Source of the DNA: Saccharina japonica
Lineage: Eukaryota; Sar; Phaeophyceae; Laminariales; Laminariaceae
NCBI GenBank assembly: GCA_008828725.1
Contig: MEHQ01004012.1
Location: 190,198 to 254,197, forward strand
Direction of reading: 5' to 3'
Length of the DNA stretch: 64,000 nt
A program made the translations under genes and the position numbers. A model generated the notes under the pieces. It did no database searches and was not told the DNA's origin. It worked only from the letters and a program-made list of their open reading frames with translations. Position 1 is the first letter of the stretch. Every line of letters begins with the position of its first letter. Below are positions 24,287 through 35,936 of the stretch, piece by piece.

Positions 24287-27200
24287 ATGACCCAACAGAG
24301 CGGCGGGGACCCGAGCGGGCTGGAACTCACGCAGGATGGAGAAATCTGCGAGCCGAGGAGGACGTCGATTTCGCTCGCCATCCCTGTCGGCGCGAAACAA
24401 CTGGGTGCCTCGGTCGAGATAAAAGATGATCAGGTGTCGTTTGAGGCCCATGGTGTCGAGATCAATCGCGATGGCCTGTTTATCAATGGCAAAAACGTGA
24501 GTGAGATACATCAGGACGACCTCCGCATACTGGGCGAGTTGGGGCGTGGCGCGTGCTCGGTCGTCAAGCGGGCTCAGGTATGAAGGAATGAAGTGGCTAA
24601 CGGTTGGGCGGAGGCAGGAACATGTATATAGCCAGGCTTGAGGTTCTGCCTCCTACTCGAAGTTCTTTTCTTGGAGGTATATATTTCCCAACGTGTGCAG
24701 AAAAGGACCAACGTTGTTTTTCTGTTTTTCTGGCTCCCACCCGAAGCAGAGCATTCGCTGACCCAAGAGGACCAACTACTAGCTAAAGTAGCGTCCGCAA
24801 AGAGCCACCCGAAGGCCAACGGGCATGGCTCACGGCAAGCGCTCTGTTGGTGCAGCCGTGCTCCAGCCCGCTTCAGGGAGGATCGGCGTAGCGAGCGATG
24901 GAACTGCTGCTGCTGCTGCGGCTTGCTGCAGCAAAGAGCGTTCGTGTACTTTTGTATCATGTGTTTCTTGCGTTGCTTGCCCGAACAAGCGGGGTCTCCA
25001 CGTCTCCACGTACTCGTGTCCGACATATTGCTGCTGTTGCTGCTGCTGCTGTCTACGTAGGTGGAGTATAGTGTGCCCGTACTCCTCCCCGCTACAGCCG
25101 GCAATGCCGATGCCTTCTACGTACGCCTCGTGTACTCGTACGAGGCATGCGAGATTCTAAAGCGCGCGCTCGCTGCCTCATGTACGTACTCGTACGGCAA
25201 CAAGCAGCACTGATTTACGTACGTACTGCTCCTATTCGTTATCATACTTATCATAGAGGAAATAATAGGGTCAGGATTACACACCCCACGGACCCACCCC
25301 GTCCAGTAACGAACTTGGTCAGGTCTCTTTTTCATATATATTTTTGTAGCGGTTCATCATAAAATGGTTCGTACTCTCTCAGGTCGTTTTTATTTTAGGT
25401 TTACCCCCTGAACCGAGCCTGAACCACCATGTACTGGCACCAGGCAGTACGTTATGTGTGATGCACGGGATGGCAGACGTACGGGACAGTCAGACCAGGC
25501 TCCTTGCCCACATGTAGTCGCGAAAGCAGCAGGCGGCGTGATACACTTACCGCGCATGATACATACCAGCGTGGAGTACGAGTTCTCGTATGCGGCTGGT
25601 AGTTTTTTATTTCCTTCCTTGAAATGTAACCGGCGAGGGTTTCGGCTTGCCGCGTGGAGTACTGTTGCATCCTCCGAAAAGATTTCCACTTTCCATACGT
25701 ACAGCATACGACTTATACATAGCAGTACAGGCAGTACAGGACACCTACGAGTATTAATAATAAGAAACAGGAAATATGGTCCAGGCTGGATTTCTTATTC
25801 GAGAGAGACTTATTTCTGCACTAATTTCAAGACAACGAATGAATGTCGAATTTCGTATTTTCCTCTAAATGCCAGTCTGGCTTTCTTATCGTTTATCGGC
25901 CTGTTTCTACATGGAAGGTTTAATGTCAAGAACACACACATGCCGGTCGCCACGGTGGTTCAGCAGGTAACCACGAAGCCTGTTGAGTTAAGCAAGTGTC
26001 GAGTGTCGAGGTTCGAGTCTCGTATATATGGAGATTTTTGTTCTCAAAAATGTCACCAACTGACTGTCGAGAGCGCATTTTGTAGCGTGGGTAATACGCA
26101 CAATTATTCGACGAGAGTTGACGAGGTAAGAAAGTGCTAAAATCTTCTCGCGATAAAAATGCAAGGCACTTACCGTAGTGCGGAGGGGGGGGGAATAGCC
26201 TACTTCGTGACCCCGGATCTGCGTTACGACTAAAAAGGGAGAGAGAATAGAAGGGCGACGATAATAAATGGGATGGACAAAAAAAACAAAACAAAAACAT
26301 AGAGCGTGTGCGATGGTTGGGTTGACCGTCGCGGGTCGCGAGTGACGCCATGGGTGTGCCGGTACGAGTTATTTCCGAAGTTACGGACCTCCTCACCTAT
26401 TATTAATAATAGATGTCGACGGAGAGAATGAACGGTTTAATGTGAAGAGCACACACCACACCTGCTCCTACCTGTACGATACCTGGTAGGCAGGTGGATT
26501 CGTACGAACGTCTACGAGTACGGGAGTACGACGTACGAACCCGGAACCTTCGTATGGGGGATGACGCTCCAAAAAAAGGGCCATCCCCCATTTTTTTTTT
26601 TTTTTTTGTCCATCCCATTCATTATCTTCGCACTTCCGTCTTCCTCCCTCCCTAGTTGTAACTCAGATCCGGGGTCACGAAGTAGGCTCCTCTCCCTCCC
26701 CCCCCACTACGGTTCTTGCCTTGGTTTTTATCGCGAGAAGATTTTAGCACTTTCTTCCCTCGTCAACTTCCGTCGATTTTTGCTTACCCACGCTACAATA
26801 TGCGCTCTCGACAGTCGGTGTCATTTGAGAATAAAAACCTCCATGGAGAGAATAGAACCCCCTCGACATCCGGCCCTACAGGCTTCGTGGCTACCAGTTA
26901 GACCACCGGGGCGACCGGCATCCATAGCCCGGAACATCCCCGAGTACAGCCTGTATGAAACATTATGTACTTTCACATTGACAACAAAGAGGAAGGAAGA
27001 CATCTATCTGCAAGCACCATGTCTTACGCACGTACGTAGGCTACGAGGGAGCGGGGATGCTTCGCAGCACAGACGAACGTACCCCCAGCTTGCCGGTATT
27101 TCGTGTATGTGTGTATGTTCTTTCTGCCCGTCGACATCCAGCACACCCACTCTGTGCCGATTATTTCTCCTGGAGAGATTCAAGCTCTGTGGTCACAAAG

Positions 27201-27369
27201 CCACGACACATATTCTAAGAGATTCAGAGATACTCTACTATTATACCACGCTTTGAACGAAACGGCGGCGCTCCAAATACTTCTGACCGCTTCAGCGCTC
27301 GACTGATCGACTGGCCATTACTCCGCCCCCGTCGGTAGTATTTGCAATCGGACTCGCTCTAGGTGAACG

Positions 27370-27405
<36 letters not shown>

Positions 27406-30400
27406 CTTCACATTAAAAGCCGTGCCGGTCTCTCTATCTAGGGTTAACGTGATGACACTCAAAACAGTATCTTCTTACGAGGTGTGTCTGTATTTCATTT
27501 CTCATGGGATTCCACATCGACCCCCGCCTTTCCCATCCCCATCCCGTTTCATTCTCTGCCGAATCGGCACCATGTCCGCCGCGTTTATTAACGGCGTCGT
27601 ATTGCAGATTGCAGCAGTTTCGTAATATCATCGCCCCCCCCCTCCCGTCACCCCATTCCGCATCCCCCATCCATCCCCCATTCCGTTCCAAATCCGCTGC
27701 GTTCATTGGATTCACGAAGTCACATATTAATAGTCGTTTTAGAATGACATTAACTACCCCCCCCCTGCATATGGCAAGGCACCCGCGAGGCAGTTACATA
27801 CTCGTAGTGCTCCCATTGCTGTTTCAGGAAATGGCCACACCATAAATTAAATTATCTTATTGAAGCTGTCATCCATATGCAAGTCCGCCTCACAAGCGAT
27901 TCTTAGTAGGATGCAGCTCACCCTTCATGCGACTCGCCCAACACCTCACGGCGCTTCGAGCTTGGTGCTAGCAATGTCTGCCTGGTCGGTGAAAACCCTA
28001 CATGCTCCGTCCCGGCATTGTAGGGATGCGAGGGTCTATGGTTATACGACGACGGCCGTGCATGGAAATAAAGTACCCCCCCCCCCACGCCCCCCACGCC
28101 CCCGCACAGCAACCCCTGCCGAATCGGCACCATTTACACCGCTGTCTTCACCGCATGGAGTCGTAAATTCATCGATGACCCCCCCCTCCCCCCCCCTATC
28201 CCCACCGCCCTCCCCCTCGGCGCAGCACGTCGAGACGCGGCTGCTTTACGCGGTCAAGGTTTTCAGCGCGTTCGACCGCAACAAGCGGGCGCAGCTGCTC
28301 AAGGAGGTGGAGACGCTATGGGGCATGGAGTGCCCCAGCCTCATCAGCTTCGTCGGCGGCTACCTCAAGGTGCTTGCGTGCGTTGTTGCGTGCTTGCGTG
28401 CGTGCTTCCATGCGTGCTTGCCATCAGTGCTGTGCGGTGCGGCTGTTGCATTAGGCGGACCAGACAGGCCAGGCCAGAGCAGGGCACGGCAGGGCGAGGC
28501 AGGGCAGGGTGTGGTAGGTAGGGCATGGCAGTGCCGGCTGGCCGGGCCTGGCAAGCAAATAAGCAAGCTACGAGTATATTTTAATAGTCGTCCGGCTCGG
28601 CCTTTGCGTGTTGTCTCCCTCTCTCTCTCCCTCTCTGCAGCCGAACCGCGCGCCCGCCCACTCGCGTCCCCGCAAGGAAAAACTGAGCGAACCCTTTTAC
28701 CACGGCACTACGAGTACGCAGATATTTTCCTTACGAATATTGAGTTTCAAGTGGTTTGTTCTGGACCTCAGGGTTAAGGCGGAGTAGTGTCAAGGGTAAC
28801 GTGGGAGGCGCCGCGCGGGAGGGTGTAGGGATTGGCTGCACGGGTGTCGAGCCTACGTCGAAGACGTGTATTTTGCCTGCATACATACCCCTGCGCCCTT
28901 GCGACAACCCATTTGTTTCATCTTGAGGGCCCATTTGTGCCATGTAGGTAGCGGCGTCTACCCTTTCGTTTCGTTTCTCTTTTTTTTTTTTTTTTTTGCT
29001 CCCCCGTTCCGTTCGACTGCAACTTCACCGCGGTGGAAGAGCTGCGTGTTGTAGGGAAGTACCCCCCCCCCCCTCCGACCCCCTTCCCGCCTCCAAGCGT
29101 TCCGCGAAAACGCTGGGTTGACCCTCCCTACTTCCGTCGCTGTTCGCCCCTCTGCATCTATCTACTCGTAATCACGAACAAAAGGATGGTAGCATTCACA
29201 TCATCCTCGAGTACATGGACGGGGGAAGCCTGACCGACCTAATCCACAAATGGCGCGCTGTGGACTACGAAGAGGAGCTCATGTCGGCGGTGATGTTCCA
29301 GGTGAAAATATCGCGCGCGAGCGTGCGCGCGGGCGGGCGTTGGTTCCGGGCGTCGAATATCACCTTGTCTTGTGTTGAGAGCTCGGCCTTGTTACGTTTC
29401 GCCTCGGTCGCTGTGACTACAGCAGTAGCAGTAGTAGTACGTACCTCTAATATTCGAGTATGCTGTGGGGGTCAGACGAAAGTGACGCTGCTGTGGTGAA
29501 TTGGTGGTGACGGTGTCCAGCAATCAAAGCGTGCCCGAGCCAACCTCAACCTCAACCTCGCGCGTTGTGTTTGTGCGTTTTGGTGCACGAGAGCCCCCCT
29601 TCGTCTCGATAGGGATGCGTGGTCAATGGTCAAATGACTGAGGCAAGCAGCAACACATTAGTACCCCCACCGCGCTTGGTGCAAGCAGTGTCTGCCTGGT
29701 TGGTCAAAACCCAACGTGCTCCGTCCCGGCATTGTGGGGATGCGAGTGTCTATGGTCGTATATACGACTACGGCCATGCACGACATGAGTACCCCCCCCC
29801 CCCCCCCCTCCCCGCGTTTTGCGCCATCTGCGGTCGGCGCAAGAGATAGTTATCTCCTGTGTCAATAGAGCTTCGTCCGACCAACTTATGGCGGTTCGTC
29901 TCTCCCCCCCCCCCCCTTGCCGCTTCCCCCCGGCCCCCCCCCCCCCCCCCCCCGCGCTTGTTGCGCCATCTGCGGTCGGCGCAAGAGACAGTTATCTCCT
30001 GTGTCAATAGAGCTTCGTCCGACCAACTAAAGGCGTTTCGTCTCTCCCCCCCCCCCTCTGCTCGCTCTCGCGCGGCGCACCCTCCCTCTTATTCCGCTTT
30101 TCCTCTTTGTTGGCGGCTACGGCGGCGGCGACATCGGAACCGTGGGGCCCTTTTTCGGAACCACCGGCGGCGGCTTATAGATGCTATGGGGGCTGGGATA
30201 CCTCCACTACGAGCACCACATGCATCGAGACGTGAAGCCCCAGAACGTGCTCCTCAACAGGCGAGCGCTGAGCGATACGTAGATGGCTCATTTCTCCCGG
30301 TAGCATAATAGGGGGCTTGTAAGTTGGGTGGGTTACTAAACGCTGCCGACTTGTTATTAGTTGGCCGCCAACTCGATAGTTAGTTGGCCGCCGACTAGTT

Positions 30401-33400
30401 GTTTGTTGGCCGCCGACTAGTTAGTTGGCCGCCGACCAGTTGTTAATTTGCCGCCAACTAGTTATTAGTTGGCCGCCGACCCGACCAGTTGTTAATTTGC
30501 CGCCAACTAGTTATTAGTTGGCCGCCGACCAGTTGTTAATTGGCCGCCGACCAGTTGTTAATTGGTCGCCGACTAGTCGTTAGTTGGCCGCCGACTAGTT
30601 GTTAGTTGGCCGCCGACTAGTCATTTAGCTGGCCGCCGACTAGTCATTTAGCTGGCCGCCGACTAGTGGTTATCTGGCCGCCGACTAGTGGTTATCTGGC
30701 CGCCGACTAGTTGTTAGTTGGCGGCCGAATAGTTGTTAGCTGGCCACCGACTAGTTATTAGTTGGATAGGGTGTTTCAGTTAGTTTCTTGCAGTAATTAG
30801 CGGAGTTCTTGCGGGTTTTGCGCGTGTCTGTCTGGTGCGTTTGTGATTGGTAATATTTAAATTTCGATTTTTTTTTTTTCTTGTCAGGTGTTTGGTTCAC
30901 TACCTTTTCGCCGCCCCATTTGATAAGTAGCCGTCAAGTCCAGCAAACTCGCAGACCTACCCGATAGGGAGCGGCGACCTCCATGTGCGACCCTGGTACA
31001 AACAATAGTGTTAATTCTTGCAAGCGAATGCGAGTTATGATGTACGATATCGGCCTTCTCGTAAGAAACGTGAAATCAGATCGTTAGGTTAACATCCGTA
31101 TACCATTATTCTGGCGGAGCGAGAATGGGGAGTCGTAGTTTTCTTCCAATTTCCTGCAGTAGACGGCCAGCGCCTAGGCTAACACTACATATTGTACTTC
31201 GAAGCCCTTCCTTTTTCGTTTTATTTTTGCTTGCCCAGATTTCTTACCGTCTGCTTTGTCACGTACGAGAAGGTTGATACCGCTGCGCAATAATTTACAC
31301 CGCGTAAAAAAAAAGGCCCTTGTGCCCCTTTCGAGGTGGCTGAAGCCGCATTGTTCGAGCGAGGTTATATGACCGACCGCCGACCGATATTCAAACAACA
31401 CAAATCTCCGAGTTCTCCAAATCAACGGACTCACACAAGTTGACGGCAGTTACTATTATTATCTTGTTGCCTGAGTTCCGAACGACCGTTAAACCATTAT
31501 ATACCACTATTAGTAATACAGTACCGGATACCTAATGAGAAGCAGGCTAATATAATAATAAGAAAGACAGGCTGGAATTTTGGGGGAAAATGAGAAATTC
31601 GGGAGTCGTTATCCTGAAAATGTAGTGTAAAAAACACCCTCTCTCAAATAAGAAATCCGGCCTGGACCAGATGTACTGGTTCTTGTTAGGTGTCCTGTCG
31701 TATTACGGGGGAACGTAGTTAACAGGACCAAATATGCTTACTAAAAATAATGTAATATATAGGTTTTAGTGTACCAGATGGGTCCTGTTTTCTATGCCCC
31801 CCCGTAATAGTACTACTGGAGTGATATGTGTATCGGAGTACCGTAAAGAACGCTGAGTTTGCACAGACGTGCGGTCGTTTTCAACGTTTTCTCGACAACG
31901 GTATGGGTGATATTATAAAAAAAAGTCGAACATCCTTCTTTTCGGAAGGTTCTCGACCGATTTTTTCCCGAAAACACGTGGAAGTGCGGCGAGCGTAACC
32001 CCTCAAGAACTGGTCCCACGTGTTTGTGGACAAACTACTTGGAATTAGCGTGGGGCAATGTTTTCAGTTCTGAATGGGTTAAGCTCGATTTTTACCATTC
32101 CGCCGGAGTAGTGAAAAAAAAAAAACCAGAAAAATAACCTTTTTCGGTATTGGTAAAAACTTCCTGGTCTGGAAAAATCGAGCGCTGAAAAACGATGGCA
32201 CCCCTGTTCGAAGTCAAACGGTTTCTATGGTGGTAGGCGGTAGGCAGTCGGGTTTGCCTCCTTTCGAGACCAGCCGCGCCGTTCGTTGGGCACCCATTCC
32301 AAACCTTCGACCTTGAGCGTGCTGAAATTCGCAGCGAGGGCCGCTGGTTGCTAGTTGTTTGCTTTGGGTGGAGGGGTAGGCTACGTATACAGCTGTCGCG
32401 CGCGCTCGCGCCAATTGCGTTCCCGAGCGTTATCCCCGCCTATGTTATTTTGACTGAACCCTCCTTTATCCCTGGTCCTCGACCTCATGGCGAGACGCCT
32501 CCTGTCTCGTGTTTTCTTTTAACACCTTTCTTCAGCAATGGCTGAACACCCCCCTAACCCCGGCCCTTGGCCTCATGGCGAACGCCTTCCGTCTTTACGT
32601 TTCCTACCTTTCTTCAGCAATGGAGAGGTTAAGCTCAGCGACTTCGGGATTGCCCGGGAGCTGGATGGCGACATGGTGAGCCCCAACCCCCCCCTCCCCC
32701 CCCCCCGCCGTTGTTACCGCCTCGGCCGATGGTGTTGATTCGACTAAGATGACCGTGTACACGTGTCGCGGCGCCGAGTGTTTTTTTTTGTTTTTTTTCA
32801 ATTATTTCCTCGCTCCATGCGATCGTTTTGTGTTCGTAAGTGTTTCGTGTTTTGTGTTTTGTGTTTTGTGTTTAGTGTTTTTTATTTCGTTCGTTCGTTT
32901 TTAGTTTGAAGGGAAAGGGATAAGTACGCATTCGGAATCGTCCTCTGCTGCTCCAGCAGTGCATGTTATTATGAATATATATTCCCCATCCCATTTATTA
33001 TCTTCGCCCTTCCTTTCTCTCTGCTTCCCATTAATAGTCGTAACTCAGATCCGGGGTCACAAAGTAGGCTCTTCTCTCTCCTCCCCTACTACGGTTCTGC
33101 ATACACACAGCGCAAATGACCCTCCTGAACACGTTTACCACTGCAAGAATGAGTCCTCGCGAATTCCAAGCCAATCATCCCTCCCCTCGAAAGGCTTGGA
33201 TGCAGCAGCTCTACAGGGGCTATATATATCACGTCTTGCCTCGCTAAATGCTTCTCGGAGCCTTCGTGCGTGTTGGAAAAACTGAAATAACCAGGAACGC
33301 GCTCTCACGCTGCTATTTTTTAAAGTTTGTGCGTAGTTCTAGGTATTTATGGAATATATTGTGTCTATCAATTTGGCCTGCCGGCATAGGTTTAGCAGCA

Positions 33401-35150
33401 GCAGCAGTGGTAGTAGTCGCTGCAGCGTTATCCAAGCCGAGAGGCCTTGAGGCCAGAGAGACACATCACCAGAATCCCGAACGGTCCTTGCGAAAGCGAC
33501 ATGGACCTGCTTTGGCGAGAGCCGTTCGTGGTTCTCGTGGCGTATCCCCTCTGATTACGAGGGCTCGGCTCTGATACTCCTGCGGCTGCTGCTACTGCTG
33601 CTGAAAGTATGCACGGATGCCAAATGGTCAGACACTAACTACATTGGCGTTTTTTTAGTATTGTTCGTTTTTTTCAGTGCCTTTTGATGGAAGCCCTTGT
33701 TTTTTTATGGATCTCGTAGACGCGGGGTCAGGGTGTCAACTTAAGCGTAGGAAAGGCTACGCACGACAAAGTTGAGGTTTTTAATCGGACAAATGGTTTG
33801 GGGGGCGGGGGCGGTGAGGGGTGCCATAATCGTTTTTTGTTTTTTGGCGTGTTTTTTTTTGTATTGTCATTGGCTACACTCGAGGCTAGCACACGTGACA
33901 TATACTACTTCCCGGTGACTGGTGATTGGGAACAGCGTCTACTCTGAGCGGAGATAAGATATACTGGTAACTGTTTTTCAGGGAATAGCCACGCGTGAGT
34001 CTTGTGGGGTTTCCTTTGGCACCGAGAAATGTCTACTGGGGGGGGGGGGGGGGTCGATTCCCCGACCACCCACACAACCCCTCGGCGCGGTTGAGCACGG
34101 CAATTGTTTGAAGCTCCCCTGCCTATCCCTCGTTCGCCTCCATTTACTCTACAGTCACCCCATGCATGCGTGCACGCTCGCACGTATAATGCTGTATATT
34201 TCGTCTGATTAGTGTACGTCGTATGGTCTTCATAAAATTGTTATAAGTACGCATATCCGTCAGCTGTGAGTTCGACTGCTGATACTCAACTTTGCAAGCT
34301 GCGTAAAAAGTTTGTTCGATATGTCATGTGTGATCTGTGTACATCGTACGTATGGTTCTGTTTTTTGCACCCAGTACGCTTTCGTGCATTGCATTGTTTC
34401 GGCGCTGTCTTGTGAGACTGACCTATGGCAGTGCCGCCCAACGCTGAGGCAACAAGAGTATATTGGGGAAACCCGAGAAACCTTTGGGAAGCTTTGGAGT
34501 CCCTTGGCAAGCTTTTACGACGTAGGATCCTTGAAAAATCAGGGAAAGCCCGAACACCCCTGCGAAACCTTGGGAAACCCTGCGAAACCTTGGGAAACCC
34601 TGCGAAACCTTGGGAAGCCCTGCGAAACCTTGGGAAACCCTGCGAAACCTTAGGAAACCTTGGGAGTCCTTGGGGAACGCTGGGAAGTAACCCTTGGGAT
34701 TCCTTGGGAACTTTTGGGATTCCTTGGGAAACCACGAGATTCCTTGGGAAACCTTGGGATTTATCGGGAAACCTTGGGATTCCTTGGGAAACCTTGGGAT
34801 TTATCGGGAAACCTTGGGATTCCTTGGGAAACCTTGGGATTTATCGGGAAACCCTGGGAGGTAACCTTGGGCAAACCCTGGGAAGCCTTGGGAAGTCTTG
34901 GTTTTCCTGGGTATTCCTTGGGAAACCTTCGGATTTATCGGGAAACCCTGGGAGGTAGGTAACCTTGGGCAAACCCTGGGAAGGCTTGGGAAGTCTTGAT
35001 TTTCCTGGGTATTCCTTGGGAAACCTTCGGATTTCTTGGGAAACCTTTGGATTTCTTGGGAAACCCTGGGAAGCAACCTTGCAAACCCTGAGAAGCGTTG
35101 GGAAGCGTTGGAGAGCGTTCAGGAGCGTTGGGAAACATTGGAAAATTATG

Positions 35151-35189
<39 letters not shown>

Positions 35190-35843
35190 TGTTTGTTTGC
35201 TATTTTGTGTGCATCTTGTGCGGTATCCTCACGCCCTCGCCACCCTTCCCGCCGACGGCTATTTTGGCAGGACTTGGCGCAAACGATGGTCGGGACGATA
35301 CGGTACATGTCGCCCGAGCGGCTTGCGGGCGCGGGGTACGGGGTGGCTGCTGACGTGTGGTCGCTGGGGTTGGTGCTGCTGGAGATGGCGGCGCGGAGCC
35401 TCCCGTTCGACTCGACCGTTTCGCAGATTGAGCTCCACGACATTCTAGAGGTGCGTGGCGGTTGTGGTGGTGTTGTTGGTGTTATTGGTGTTGTTGTTGG
35501 TGTTGTTGGTGTTGGTGTTGTCGTAAAGGTGTAGATATCGATGTTATTGTACTGTTGCTGTTGTTAGTGGTGTTGTTGTCGTCGTAAGGTGTAGATATCG
35601 ATGTTATTGTGCTGCTGTTGTTGTTGTGTTGTTGTCGTTGGTGGTGGGGGTGGTGGTGGTGTTGGTTTTGTTGGTTTTGTTGGTTTTGTTGGTGTTGTTG
35701 TTGCTGTAGTTGTAGTTGTTGTGATACTGCTGTAGTTAGTTGTGTTGTTGGTGCTGTTGGCGTTGGTGTTATTGGCGCTATTGCACTCTAGTTTTCGATT
35801 GTGGTGTAGTCGTCGTAAGGTGTAGTTATCGATGCCATTGTAC

Positions 35844-35936
<93 letters not shown>

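Noticed and set aside
25941-26022. A functional tRNA gene
   Set aside because: The A and B boxes are tRNA-like, but no acceptor stem or anticodon stem pairs properly, and the sequence is the head of a repeated SINE.
34425-35534. Long frames rich in [10 protein letters not shown] units
   Set aside because: They come from the minisatellite in kinase intron 5 and are open in more than one phase. The real exon starts at 35271 in another context.
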